From Kitasatospora phosalacinea (GTDB lineage Bacteria; Actinomycetota; Actinomycetes; Streptomycetales; Streptomycetaceae), in assembly GCF_000717185.1 (NCBI RefSeq), contig NZ_JNYE01000019.1, forward strand, positions 45,473-109,472: a DNA stretch of 64,000 bases, written 5' to 3'. The notes beneath the pieces are model-generated. The model did no database searches and had not been told where the DNA came from. It saw nothing but the letters and a program-made list of their open reading frames with translations. Shown here piece after piece: positions 1-7,591 of the stretch. Made by a program: the position numbers and the translations under genes. Positions within the stretch are counted from its first letter, which is position 1. Every line of letters starts with the position of its first letter.

Positions 1-284
1 AGGGGCAGCCCGGGCAGGCGGAGCCGGAGCAGGACGGTGGTGCCGGGGTCGGTGCGGGCCGCCGCCGGGTGGACGGCGAATCCCGAGCCGAGCTGGGCGC
101 CCCAGCCCAGGACGTACCCGCCCGCACGCTCCAGGACGGCCCGGCCGCGGCCGAGGTGGACGCGGCGGCGGAGCCAGGAGTAGCCGGGGGGCAGGGCGGC
201 GTCCGCGGTGGCGCCGACCTCGGGGTAGCTGGGCGCGGCGGCGCGGGCGGCGAGGTGGCGGCGGTGCAGGTCGTTCGGCGGCAT
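1..284 (-). CDS. DUF1990 family protein, N-terminal part
   Basis: The frame runs open from an ATG at 284 to the window edge, giving 94 residues, so the gene is truncated by the window and not by a stop. The start of the protein contains a YPEVGAT segment, a P-P-G-Y-S-W-L-R-R-R stretch and a G-R-G-R-A-V-L-E-R stretch. These match the beginning of DUF1990 proteins as I remember the family. The function of DUF1990 is unknown. No strong ribosome binding site is visible before the ATG. The start lies 172 bases downstream of the neighbouring EF-hand gene on the same strand. Confidence 0.6.
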   Translation of the reverse strand, partial: MPPNDLHRRHLAARAAAPSYPEVGATADAALPPGYSWLRRRVHLGRGRAVLERAGGYVLGWGAQLGSGFAVHPAAARTDPGTTVLLRLRLPGLP

Positions 285-456
285 CCGTCAGTTGTACGCC
301 GCGCGGGGCCGGGCGGCCAGGGCCGGTGGTCGCTGCCGGTGGCCGCGTCCGCTGGTGTTCGGCCCGGTGGGGAGGGTGCGGCTGTGGTGCACCTCACCCG
401 CTGCGCCCTCCGGCCGGGGGCGGTGCCGCAGCGGCCGGAGGGGCGGGCTGCCGGGG

Positions 457-669
457 TCAGCCCTGGACGGAGGCCCAGAACTCCTCGAAGGAGAGCTTGC
501 CGTCGCCGTTGGCGTCCTTGGCGTTGATGATCGCCTGCGCGACCGTCTCGGTGACGTGGTAGTCGCCGAGCTGGGCCATGACCGTCTTGTACTCGCGCGC
601 GGTGACCCGCCCGTCGCCGTCGACGTCCAGGCGCGCGAATGCCGTCCGTGCCGCTTCGATGTCCGCCAT
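457..669 (-). CDS. Small two-EF-hand calcium-binding protein
   Basis: A 70-residue cytoplasmic protein with two canonical EF-hand loops, D-V-D-G-D-G-R-V-T-A-R-E at about 15-26 and D-A-N-G-D-G-K-L-S-F-E-E at about 52-63. All calcium-ligand positions are present, so it should bind two calcium ions. The reading frame continues further upstream, but the ATG at 669 is preferred because a GAGGGG-type ribosome binding site precedes it and the protein then starts right at the first helix. Size and architecture resemble the small Cab-type calcium-binding proteins of streptomycetes, which have been linked to aerial growth and germination; assignment to one of them is not possible by eye. It is divergent from another EF-hand gene 432 bases away. 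Confidence 0.88.
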   Translation of the reverse strand: MADIEAARTAFARLDVDGDGRVTAREYKTVMAQLGDYHVTETVAQAIINAKDANGDGKLSFEEFWASVQG

Positions 670-1101
670 CGGACCCACCCCTCTTCTTGCTCCAACACCG
701 GTCTTGACGCCGTGTTTCCGGCGCGCGGGCCACAATAGCCGCAGCTCCGGACGCACCGACAGGCCGGCCCCGGTCAACGGGGCCGCGGGGGGTGCGGCGG
801 GGCCGCGGGAGGGGCGGCGGCGGGTTCGGCGAAGGCCGCGCGGGCCGGGGCCGGGTCGTCGCCCCCGGGGAGGTGCCCGGTGTCATGGGGCGGTCAGGAA
901 CCGGGTGGAAGCGGCCGGTTGCATGTTCCGGCATGACGGACGTCGTGGTTCCGACCGGCGCGCGGGCAGGCGTGTGCTCCCCCGGCGTGCGGGCGGGGAC
1001 GGGGTGTGCGACCGCGCGCTGCCGTAGGGCGGGTGGGAGTGGAAAGGATCAGCCTCGCACGTCCGGGAGAGGTCCGGAGAGGTTCCAGGAGGGGCACGGC
1101 C
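670..1101. other. Divergent intergenic region between two EF-hand genes
   Basis: This 432-base stretch separates two divergently transcribed EF-hand genes and must hold both promoters. I see no convincing gene, hairpin or palindrome in it; the open frames across it lack ribosome binding sites and have shadow-type composition. Shared control of the two calcium-binding genes is possible but unproven. Confidence 0.5.
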
Positions 1102-1677
1102 ATGGCGAGCGAGTTCCAGCGCTACAAGTTGACCAGCATGTTCCGCGCGTTCGACACCGACGGGAACGGTTACCTCGACGAGGAGGACTTCCGGGCGCTG
1201 GCGGACCGCTGGGGGCGGCTGCCGCGGGTGGCGGCGGATCCGGAGCTGGCGGCCAGGGTGCAGCGGGTGATGCTCGGCTGGTGGGACGCGCTGTACGAGG
1301 CGGCGGACACCAACGGCGACGGACTGGTGGACATGGACGAGATCCTGGCCATGGTGGACCGGCTGCCGGAGATGCGGGAGGCCGTGACGGCGACGGCGGA
1401 CACCGTCTTCGAGGCCGTCGACGAGAACGGCGACGGCCGGATCTCGCGGGAGGAGCACCGCCGCCTGGTCGACGTGTGGAACGGTCAGCCGACCGACACC
1501 ACCGGCGTGTTCGAGCTGGTCGACCTGGACGGCGACGGCTTCCTCTCCCGGGAGGAGTTCACCGAGCTGTGGGCGCAGTTCTGGATCAGCGCGGACCCGG
1601 CGGACCCGGGCAACCACCTGTGCGGGGCGCTCGCCCCGGCGGCCGGGTCCGCGGCCGGGTCCGCCGCCGGGGCGTAG
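1102..1677 (+). CDS. Four-EF-hand calcium-binding protein (calerythrin-like)
   Basis: A 191-residue soluble protein with four EF-hand loops at about residues 18-29, 69-80, 107-118 and 141-152. All four carry the D-x-[DN]-G-[DN]-G pattern. The spacing, with a long helical insert between loops one and two, and the C-terminal D-P-A-D-P-G-N-H ending fit the sarcoplasmic calcium-binding/calerythrin group of actinomycetes, which buffers or senses calcium. The ATG at 1102 follows an AGGAGG ribosome binding site at about 1087. The last 20 residues are a low-complexity A-G-S tail. It closely resembles the protein at 48076 in size, loop pattern and C-terminal motif. Confidence 0.92.
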   Translation: MASEFQRYKLTSMFRAFDTDGNGYLDEEDFRALADRWGRLPRVAADPELAARVQRVMLGWWDALYEAADTNGDGLVDMDEILAMVDRLPEMREAVTATADTVFEAVDENGDGRISREEHRRLVDVWNGQPTDTTGVFELVDLDGDGFLSREEFTELWAQFWISADPADPGNHLCGALAPAAGSAAGSAAGA

Positions 1678-1686
1678 CGGGGAGGC

Positions 1687-2358
1687 TCAGCGCTTGGAGA
1701 TCCCGACGTTGCGGATGTTGACGGGCAGCGTCGGGAAGCCGTCGCCGGGGCCGTTCTGGTCGTCCTCGCCGCCCGCGGCGATCTTCTGCAGCACGTCGAG
1801 CCCGGAGGTGACGCGGCCGAAGGGGGTGTAGGCCGGGGAGAGCTTGGTGTCCTTCCAGACGATGAAGAACTGGCTGCCGTTGGTGTTCGGTCCGGCGTTG
1901 GCCATCGCGACGGTGCCCGCGGGGTAGGTGGCGCCCTCCAGGTTCTCGTCGGGGAAGGAGTAGCCGGGGCCGCCGCTCCCGGTGCCGGTGGGGTCGCCGC
2001 ACTGCAGGACGTAGATCCGCTGGGTGGTGAGGCGGTGGCAGTGGGTGCGGTCGAAGTAGTCGCGTTCGGCGAGGAAGCGGAACGAGTAGGTGGTGCAGGG
2101 GGCCTGATCGGTGAGCGCCCGGAAGGTGACGGCGCCCTGGCTGGTGCGGAGGGTGGCGTTGTAGGGCTTGGCGGCCTTCTTGGCGTCGAAGACCGGGATG
2201 CCCTTGAAGTTGTCGGCGGGGACGGCCGCGGTGTAGGTGCACGCGGCGGCGGCCCCGGCCGCGGGGGTGGCGGCGGTCGCCGTACCGGTGGTGGTGGTCA
2301 GGGCGAGCGACACCATGGCCAGGACGGTCAGTCCGGCGCCCCAGGTCGTGCGCTTCAT
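1687..2358 (-). CDS. Secreted cyclophilin-type peptidyl-prolyl isomerase
   Basis: A 223-residue protein with a Sec signal peptide (positive start, hydrophobic core, cleavage near residue 30) followed by a cyclophilin fold. Diagnostic motifs are the N-T-N-G-S-Q-F-F-I segment around residues 158-166 and F-G-R-V at 180-183. It would catalyse cis-trans isomerisation of proline bonds in exported proteins. The ATG at 2358 has a GGAGG ribosome binding site. The stop lies 9 bases from the convergent EF-hand gene stop, so the two genes meet end to end. A long opposite-strand frame over this gene is a shadow. Confidence 0.92.
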   Translation of the reverse strand: MKRTTWGAGLTVLAMVSLALTTTTGTATAATPAAGAAAACTYTAAVPADNFKGIPVFDAKKAAKPYNATLRTSQGAVTFRALTDQAPCTTYSFRFLAERDYFDRTHCHRLTTQRIYVLQCGDPTGTGSGGPGYSFPDENLEGATYPAGTVAMANAGPNTNGSQFFIVWKDTKLSPAYTPFGRVTSGLDVLQKIAAGGEDDQNGPGDGFPTLPVNIRNVGISKR

Positions 2359-2629
2359 TCGACAGCCTCCGTGGTGAGAAGGGGTGGGCAGTGGTGGGGA
2401 TCGAGCAGCGGGCGGGTTTGGCAGGGACCTGCCCACCGCACTTGCCGCCCGAACCTCCCGGCACCCTCGCCCCACCCTTCCGCCGACCCGCCCGGGGCGC
2501 TCCCGCCCCTCGTCGCTCCCCCGCCCCCGCGCGTCGCACCCCTGGCCCGCCGGTCTCCCCTCAGCAACGGTTCGTCCAGCAACCTTCTCGACCGCCTGTT
2601 CGATGTGACTCCATCGTCTGCTATCCGGT

Positions 2630-2805
2630 GAGCACGGTTCCGGGGAACGGGAGGGGCCGTGGAGTGCCCGCTGCCGCCGTGTGCGAGGACAGCGACGGCG
2701 ACGACGGCGGTGACCGCGAGACCGACCGACGCGGCCCACTGCTCACCGGGACGAGAGAACCACCGCGGAGATGATCCAGGGCAGGAAGGTGCGCAGGTGC
2801 GACAT
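2630..2805 (-). pseudogene. Frameshifted remnant of a small membrane protein
   Basis: From an ATG at 2805 the frame reads M-S-H-L-R-T-F-L-P-W-I-I-S-A-V-V-L-S-S-R and then hits a stop. A shifted frame immediately continues E-Q-W-A-A-S-V-G-L-A-V-T-A-V-V-A-V-A-V-L, a second membrane segment. The combined pattern matches the start of a small streptomycete integral membrane family whose members begin M-S-x-L-R-T-F-L-P-W-I. The copy therefore looks frameshifted and C-terminally lost. The insertion sequence at 2816 sits only 10 bases upstream of the ATG and separates it from any ribosome binding site and promoter. Confidence 0.55.
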
Positions 2806-2807
2806 GG

Positions 2808-2815
2808 TTTCGGGA
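2808..2815. repeat. 8-bp target-site duplication, left copy
   Basis: TTTCGGGA directly abuts the left inverted repeat of the insertion sequence. An identical TTTCGGGA abuts the right inverted repeat at 5223-5230. An 8-bp duplication is the length generated by ISL3-family transposition. Confidence 0.9.
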
Positions 2816-2848
2816 GGATCTGATCAACATTTCGGGATCGCCCAGCGT
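2816..2848 (+). repeat. Left terminal inverted repeat of the insertion sequence
   Basis: 33 bases identical to the reverse complement of 5190-5222. The passenger gene stop codon (2880-2882) lies about 30 bases inside this end. Confidence 0.95.
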
Positions 2849-2879
2849 AAGCGGCCCGTGAACAGGAAGGACCCGAAGA

Positions 2880-3542
2880 TCACGCTTCCTGTGCTGGTCG
2901 ACGGCGCTGTCCTTCTGGAGTGAAGGTGAAGCTCGTGGTGAACGGAGCGTCACCACGGCGGACTGCCAGGAGCAGTGGCTGCTCGTGGCTCGGCGGCCAG
3001 GAGGGCTCGGTGCCCGGGGCGGCGCCGTTCCAGAGGTGGAAGAACAGCATGGGCGCGGAGCGGTCGGCGGTCGCGTAGCCGAGCGTCTTCCCGTAGTAGG
3101 GGTTGGTGCTGCCGAAGAGCACTGATGGCGTGCCGAAGGCCGAGGTCACGTCGGGCCATGTCCGGTCTCGGGCGGCCCAAGGGTCGATCGCGGCAAGCAT
3201 CGTGGCGTACTCGTCCGCGCTTAGCGCCCTGTCGAGCTTGAGCCACCCCTGCCGGTGCGCGAACTCCGCGTAGACGGAGGCCACGCTGGTGCTGTGATCA
3301 GCTGGCAGGACGGCCTCGAAAGCGCCCTTCACGCCGGTCGCGGTCCGTGCCTCCCGCCGCTCCAGGGCGCGCTTCTCCTTGTCCCACGCTCCTTGCCGAC
3401 CCTCAACGAACAAGAGATGGTCCAGCGTCAGCCTGATGGCGAACTCCCCGCCCCACATCCCCGGCCGGCGGAGAACATCGTTGAGCTGGTCGACGAGGTA
3501 GGCGTGGATCTCGTCCGAGGACGCGAGCGTGTCGGCTGGCAT
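2880..3542 (-). CDS. Insertion-sequence passenger gene, unknown function
   Basis: A 220-residue soluble protein encoded inside the element, 32 bases after the transposase stop and in the same direction, so probably co-transcribed. The ATG at 3542 follows a GGGGAG ribosome binding site. I do not recognise the family with confidence. Visible features are an N-terminal segment with V-L-R-R-P-G-M-W-G-G-E, then L-T-L-D-H-L-L-F-V-E-G-R, and a C-terminal half with Y-Y-G-K-T-L-G-Y-A-T and F-F-H-L-W-N-G. The R-P-G-M motif near the start recalls immunity-type or stress-associated proteins, but this is only a resemblance. No membrane segments or signal peptide are seen. Confidence 0.75.
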   Translation of the reverse strand: MPADTLASSDEIHAYLVDQLNDVLRRPGMWGGEFAIRLTLDHLLFVEGRQGAWDKEKRALERREARTATGVKGAFEAVLPADHSTSVASVYAEFAHRQGWLKLDRALSADEYATMLAAIDPWAARDRTWPDVTSAFGTPSVLFGSTNPYYGKTLGYATADRSAPMLFFHLWNGAAPGTEPSWPPSHEQPLLLAVRRGDAPFTTSFTFTPEGQRRRPAQEA

Positions 3543-3574
3543 GCCGACAGTCTCCCCAAGACGGTCGAAGGAGA

Positions 3575-5158
3575 TCAGGATGCCAGGAGTATCCGTCGCC
3601 GCAGCAGGGCGAAGCTCGCGCGGCCGTAGCCCTGCCTTTTGAGGTATTTGATCCGGTTGACGTGGCCTTCGACGGGGTCGCTGTTCCAGCGCAAGGTGAG
3701 GCCGGCGGTCACTGCGTCGAGGTCTTGGCGCAGGTGGCGGGCGAAGTTGCGAAGGGGCGGCAGGTCGGTGGCCTCGGTCTGCTCGATCCACTCGGGTAGG
3801 TGCTCGCCGTCGAGGTTCTTCATCATCCGGGCGAAGTCGCGTACCCGCTCGGCGGCGGTGGCCAGTTCGGGGCATCGGGCGAGTAGGTGCTTGAGCTGGA
3901 GGGCTTCGTCGCTGGTCAGGGCGTCGGGGTGGCGGGTGAGCCAGCCGGTGGCCTGTCGGACGGTCGGTGTGGTCGGCAGTCGGGGTGCCGGTGCGGGCGA
4001 GGAACGGAGTGGCTCCAGCCAGCGTCTGACGCTGCGGTTGCTGCCCCGGTAGCCCAGGGCCTGGATCTCGCGGAAGAGCAGTCCGCTGTCGGTGCAGCCC
4101 TCGTTCCACCTCTGGTTCAGGTAGCCGGTCCACGGGGCGAGCGAGCGGCTACCCGGCCTGGACGGGACCAGCAGTTCCTCGACCGCGGGTGCGTGGGCGT
4201 ACTTGCGGACCGTCTTGCGGTCCAGGCCGAGCAGCTCGGCGATCCGGCCGATGCCCACCCCCTTGCCGTACAACTCCTCTACAGTGGCGAAGCGTTCGCG
4301 GGTCGTGCTGGCTCGTCTGCCGTCCGGGAGCTGCACCTGCGGTTCGGGGGCGGGGACAGGCTCCTGGACCTGGTCCTCCGGTTCCTTCAGGCAGGTGCGG
4401 TGGGCGATCACGCACTTCTCGACCGTCTCGGCAAGGTTCTTCCAGAGATGGAACCTGTCTGCCACCTGCACCGCGTCCGGTGCGGCGGTGCGGACCGCCT
4501 CGGCGTAGGCGCTGGCCCGGTCGCGGCACACGATCTCGGCGCCGGGGTGCCTGCGCAGCCAGTCGGACAGGGTCTCGGCGGTCCGGTCGGGCAGCACGTC
4601 GATGGGGCGGCCGGCCTCGATGTCGATGAGGACGGTCGCGTAGACGTGCCCGCGCTTGAGGGCGAAGTCGTCGACGCCGAGCACCCGCGGCGCCCGCTGC
4701 AGCGGCGGGTCGGGCAGCGTGTGTATGAGGTTGAGCAGGGTGTTCGCGCCGGCCCGGCAGCGCAGGTGCTCGGCGAGCCGGCTCCCGGCCCGGCCGGCGA
4801 GGGCGAGAGAGACCGCTTCCAGCAGCCCACGCTGGAGCAGACTACGGCGGCCGTAACGGAACGTCAGTCCTTCGACCTGCTCGGCGAATGTCCGGCGCGG
4901 ACAACCGGGCGTCTGGCAGCGGAACCTGCGAACCGACAAGGCGATCGTCGCAGCACGGCCGCCGACGGCCAGGTCGGCGATCCGCCGCCGGTAGCGGTCG
5001 TGCACCCGGGTAGAGCCGGCACCACACCCTGGACAACATGCCTGGTCGGAGGCCGTACGGGCAGTGATTCGCAGCCCTGTCTCCGCGACGCGAACCTCCT
5101 CGACCACCAAGCCGGACAGCTGTGGGAGCAGCAGCTTCAACGTCTGATCACATAGCAC
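3575..5158 (-). CDS. ISL3 family transposase
   Basis: A 527-residue transposase. The N-terminus has a zinc-binding region with C-C-P-G-C and a later C-x4-C-P-R-R-T-F-A pair. The central DDE core shows V-L-G-V-D-D-F-A, then V-Q-V-A-D-R-F-H-L-W-K-N, a helix-turn-helix insertion near E-L-L-G-L-D-R-K-T-V-R-K-Y, and the C-terminal glutamate block S-D-P-V-E-G-H-V-N-R-I-K ending L-K-R-Q-G-Y-G-R-A. These are classical ISL3 features. The start is a GTG at 5158, 32 bases inside the right inverted repeat. The frame is full length and intact, so the element could be active. Confidence 0.95.
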   Translation of the reverse strand: MLCDQTLKLLLPQLSGLVVEEVRVAETGLRITARTASDQACCPGCGAGSTRVHDRYRRRIADLAVGGRAATIALSVRRFRCQTPGCPRRTFAEQVEGLTFRYGRRSLLQRGLLEAVSLALAGRAGSRLAEHLRCRAGANTLLNLIHTLPDPPLQRAPRVLGVDDFALKRGHVYATVLIDIEAGRPIDVLPDRTAETLSDWLRRHPGAEIVCRDRASAYAEAVRTAAPDAVQVADRFHLWKNLAETVEKCVIAHRTCLKEPEDQVQEPVPAPEPQVQLPDGRRASTTRERFATVEELYGKGVGIGRIAELLGLDRKTVRKYAHAPAVEELLVPSRPGSRSLAPWTGYLNQRWNEGCTDSGLLFREIQALGYRGSNRSVRRWLEPLRSSPAPAPRLPTTPTVRQATGWLTRHPDALTSDEALQLKHLLARCPELATAAERVRDFARMMKNLDGEHLPEWIEQTEATDLPPLRNFARHLRQDLDAVTAGLTLRWNSDPVEGHVNRIKYLKRQGYGRASFALLRRRILLAS

Positions 5159-5189
5159 TACTGTTCAAAGATCGACCTGGCGAGCAGTC

Positions 5190-5222
5190 ACGCTGGGCGA
5201 TCCCGAAATGTTGATCAGATCC
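5190..5222 (-). repeat. Right terminal inverted repeat of the insertion sequence
   Basis: 33 bases, perfect reverse complement of 2816-2848, located upstream of the transposase start. It is followed directly by the second target-site copy. Confidence 0.95.
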
Positions 5223-5230
5223 TTTCGGGA
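5223..5230. repeat. 8-bp target-site duplication, right copy
   Basis: TTTCGGGA, identical to 2808-2815, directly flanking the right end of the insertion sequence. Confidence 0.9.
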
Positions 5231-5376
5231 TCCCCGTCGGCGGTCGGCCGGCATTCCCCCGGGCCGTGTTTCCGCAGGAAATCCACCGTGCGGCCCGCCC
5301 GTACCGCCCGTCGGCTGGACGGATCATGCCACCGGCGGACGGACGGGCGGGTGCGCGGCGAACCGGAGCGGGGCCC

Positions 5377-5625
5377 TCAACCGAGGGCAGCGGCGGCGAC
5401 GGCGGCGGCCACGGCGACGGTCACGCCGCCGTGCACGGGACCGGCTCCGTGCACGTCGGGGTCGGTGGCGGGCTCGGGGTCGGTGGCGGTGGCGTGCGCG
5501 TGGGGGCCGGTGGTGACGGTGCGGTCGGCGGGCGAGGAGTACGCCCGGGTGCTGGTCGCGGTGAGGACCGCGGCGACGGCGAGGGCGGCGGCCGCAGCGG
5601 CGGCGCGCCGGTGGAGGGGGTTCAT
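5377..5625 (-). CDS. Small exported or membrane protein, unknown
   Basis: An 82-residue protein starting at an ATG preceded by AGGAG. The N-terminus is a positively charged signal-like segment (P-L-H-R-R) with an alanine-rich hydrophobic core to about residue 30. The middle is rich in T, D, P and H, and the last 17 residues form a second short hydrophobic stretch. It may be exported or anchored at both ends. No family is recognised. It is 23 bases downstream of the I36-like inhibitor gene on the same strand and may be the last gene of that small operon. Confidence 0.6.
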   Translation of the reverse strand: MNPLHRRAAAAAAALAVAAVLTATSTRAYSSPADRTVTTGPHAHATATDPEPATDPDVHGAGPVHGGVTVAVAAAVAAAALG

Positions 5626-5648
5626 GCGGCTCCTGGGGGAGGACGGGG

Positions 5649-6125
5649 TCAGCACGGGCGGAGCGACTTGAGCGCGTTGTCGTGGGCGCTGCCCCGGGTG
5701 CCCGGGGCCATCGCGCCGACGGTGCCCCGGTAGTCCTTGCCGGGGTACCAGCAGTAGGCGACGGGCGAGTTGTTGACCCAGGCGGAGATGCCCTCCTCGC
5801 CGGTGAACCGGGAGCCGTCGGGCAGGTCCAGCCGCTCGGTGTCGGCGAGTTCGGTGCCGGGCAGCAGCGCGACGGCGGCGTGGTCGTAGTGGACGCCGTC
5901 GTAGAGGCAGAGCCACCCGGCCGGGCAGGCGACGTGCCGGGCGGCCCGGCTGTCGCCGTTGAGGACGTGCACGCCGGGCGGGTTGCTGACGGCGGCGTGG
6001 TGGACGGGGGGCGTGGGGGCGGGGGTGGCCAGGGCCGGGGCGGTCGCGGCGGCCAGCGGGGCCGCGGCCAGCAGCAGGGCGGCGGCGAGGGCGCGCAGCG
6101 GGCGGGCGGCGGTCAGGAGTTCCAC
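5649..6125 (-). CDS. Secreted peptidase-inhibitor-I36-like protein
   Basis: A 158-residue protein with a Sec signal peptide (about residues 1-30) followed by a cysteine-containing domain. The P-A-G-W-L-C-L-Y segment near the middle, W-V-N-N-S, and a paired C-W-Y/C-terminal C match the pattern of the peptidase inhibitor I36 (SMI-like, crystallin-fold) family of actinomycetes, which inhibits extracellular metalloproteases. The GTG start at 6125 lies inside the end of the upstream gene (13-base overlap), suggesting translational coupling. A possible physiological target is a secreted protease such as the snapalysin at 15263, but this is only inference. Confidence 0.75.
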   Translation of the reverse strand: MELLTAARPLRALAAALLLAAAPLAAATAPALATPAPTPPVHHAAVSNPPGVHVLNGDSRAARHVACPAGWLCLYDGVHYDHAAVALLPGTELADTERLDLPDGSRFTGEEGISAWVNNSPVAYCWYPGKDYRGTVGAMAPGTRGSAHDNALKSLRPC

Positions 6126-6631
6126 GGCGTCCCCAGGAGCTTGAGGTCGGTGGCCTGGTCGGTGCCGTCCGCGGTCCACCACACCTGGGCGTTGGCGCCC
6201 TTCGGGATGGCGAAGTCGGCGTGCACCGACTGCTTCGGCCCGATCTGCCGCCAGATCACGTCGCTGGTGCCCTTCAGGCTGGCGGCGCACTTCGCGGCGT
6301 CCACGGCGGGTGCCCGGCCGCCGTCGCAGTCGTAGACGACCAGCGAGAGGTCGGCGGGCGCGGGCCCGGTGGTGGTGAAGACCAGTCGGCCGCCCTCCTC
6401 GATCGGGCACCAGCTGACGGTGCCCCCGGTGACCGGGACGGCGGGCCCGAGCGGGCCGGTGCAGACCGGCTCGGTGTCACGGGCGGCGGGCGGCATCGCG
6501 GCGACGCCGCCGGGGCCCGCGGGGGCCGCCGGGGCTACGGGAGCGGCGGGGGCCGCGGCGGTCAGTGCGAGGACGCTCGCGGAAACGGCGAGGGCCGCCG
6601 GGAGGCGGTGTCGCCTGGGGGTGTGGGGCAT
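6113..6631 (-). CDS. Secreted protein of unknown function
   Basis: A 172-residue protein with a clear Sec signal peptide (R-R-H-R then a hydrophobic A/L/V core to about residue 35). The mature part has four cysteines and a beta-rich character, with segments G-G-T-V-S-W-C-P-I-E-E-G and V-V-Y-D-C-D-G-G. I do not recognise the family. The ATG at 6631 has an AGGAGA ribosome binding site. It overlaps the start of the I36-like inhibitor gene, so the two are probably made together. Confidence 0.75.
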   Translation of the reverse strand: MPHTPRRHRLPAALAVSASVLALTAAAPAAPVAPAAPAGPGGVAAMPPAARDTEPVCTGPLGPAVPVTGGTVSWCPIEEGGRLVFTTTGPAPADLSLVVYDCDGGRAPAVDAAKCAASLKGTSDVIWRQIGPKQSVHADFAIPKGANAQVWWTADGTDQATDLKLLGTPWNS

Positions 6632-6902
6632 GTCTCTCCTGCTCGGGTCCTGCTGGGGTGGGACGCCCGTGGAACGGGACGGCCGCCGAACCGGTCGACG
6701 GTCACGCTCAGTCATCACCAGGGCGGCCGCCCGCCTATCGCTCCGTTGACGCACTGTCACCCGATCGGCCAGCACCGGGGCCCGCCCGGACGAGCCGCCG
6801 ACCGGCCGCCTTCGGTGACGGAGCGTCAGCCCGTCGGCCCGGGCCCCGGAGTCTTCACGGGGGCCGGGCCGACGGATGCGGAGGGTGCGGGAAGCACCGC
6901 GG

Positions 6903-7523
6903 TCAGACGGCGAGGAGGTGCTGGAGCAGGTCGCGGTAGTCGCGGAGCGCCAGGCGCAGGTCCTCGGTGCGCGAGGAGCCGTCCTCCGTGCTCTCCGCGC
7001 TCTCCGCGCTCTCCGTGTTCCCCGCGCCCCTCGTACGCCCCGCGCTCCCCTGCCACGCTTCGCGCAGCGCCGTGCGGCGTCCGTCCAGGCTCTCGACCAG
7101 CTGCCGCACCGCCTCGTCCAGCGCCTCGTCGGCCTCCCGCACGGCCCGGCCCGGGTCGTCCACGAAGCCGGCCATCGCACGGTCCAGGCGGCGGGCCGAC
7201 TGCGCGGCGAGGTCGGGCGGGAGGAGGACGGGGGTGACGGGGGCGGTCGCGGTCGCGGCCTCCTTGGCGGGGGCGGGGGCGGTGCCGTGCGCGTCGCGGT
7301 CGGGCGCGGCCTCGCGGTCGGGCGCGGCCTCGCGGTCGGGCGCGGCCTCGTGGTCGGGCGCTTCGTGCAGGACGGGGTCGGTCGCCTCGCCCAGGCCGTT
7401 GCGCGGGAAGTGCCGTCCGCCGGTGGTGCCGCGGCGCGGGGTGTCGGTCCGGACGAACCTGCCGGCGGGGCGGGCTCCGGCGGGGTCGGTGCGGTGGTCG
7501 TGGTCGTGATCGCTGATGGTCAT
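6903..7523 (-). CDS. Soluble partner protein with helical repeat-like domain
   Basis: A 206-residue protein with no signal peptide. The N-terminal 90 residues are charged and disordered, including three exact copies of a six-residue E-A-A-P-D-R unit encoded by an 18-bp DNA repeat (7296-7349). The C-terminal half is helical, with A-R-R-L-D-R-A-M-A-G-F-V-D-D-P and V-R-E-A-D-E-A-L, and ends L-R-D-Y-R-D-L-L-Q-H-L-L. The F-V-D-x-P-x-x-A-V-x-E-A-D motif also occurs in the upstream gene product, so the two are related. They form an operon with a 68-base gap. Function unknown; the pair is common in streptomycetes. Confidence 0.8.
   Translation of the reverse strand: MTISDHDHDHRTDPAGARPAGRFVRTDTPRRGTTGGRHFPRNGLGEATDPVLHEAPDHEAAPDREAAPDREAAPDRDAHGTAPAPAKEAATATAPVTPVLLPPDLAAQSARRLDRAMAGFVDDPGRAVREADEALDEAVRQLVESLDGRRTALREAWQGSAGRTRGAGNTESAESAESTEDGSSRTEDLRLALRDYRDLLQHLLAV
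7296..7349 (-). repeat. 18-bp in-frame tandem repeat, three copies
   Basis: Three consecutive copies of an 18-bp unit (GCGGTCGGGCGCGGCCTC on the plus strand) inside the gene at 6903-7523. They encode repeated E-A-A-P-D-R. A diverged fourth copy follows. The length is a multiple of three, so copy-number change would not break the frame. Confidence 0.85.
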
Positions 7524-7591
7524 GCCGTCCTCCTCGGTGGGGATCGGGTCGGGTCGGTGGTCGGGTCGGTGGTCGGGGCCGCGGCGCGGGT

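Larger units (their letters stand above)
2816..5222. mobile_element. Complete ISL3-family insertion sequence with passenger gene
   Basis: A 2407-bp element bounded by perfect 33-bp inverted repeats (2816-2848 and 5190-5222, starting GGATCTGATCAACATTTC) and flanked by an 8-bp direct duplication TTTCGGGA. It holds a full-length ISL3-type transposase and a second gene downstream of it in the same direction. Perfect repeats, an intact duplication and an undamaged transposase point to recent insertion. The element lies between the cyclophilin gene and a block of small secreted-protein genes, immediately upstream of a decayed membrane-protein gene. Confidence 0.93.

Noticed and set aside
288..698. 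A 136-residue minus-strand open frame
   Set aside because: It overlaps the EF-hand gene in another frame; the EF-hand frame has perfect calcium loops and a ribosome binding site.
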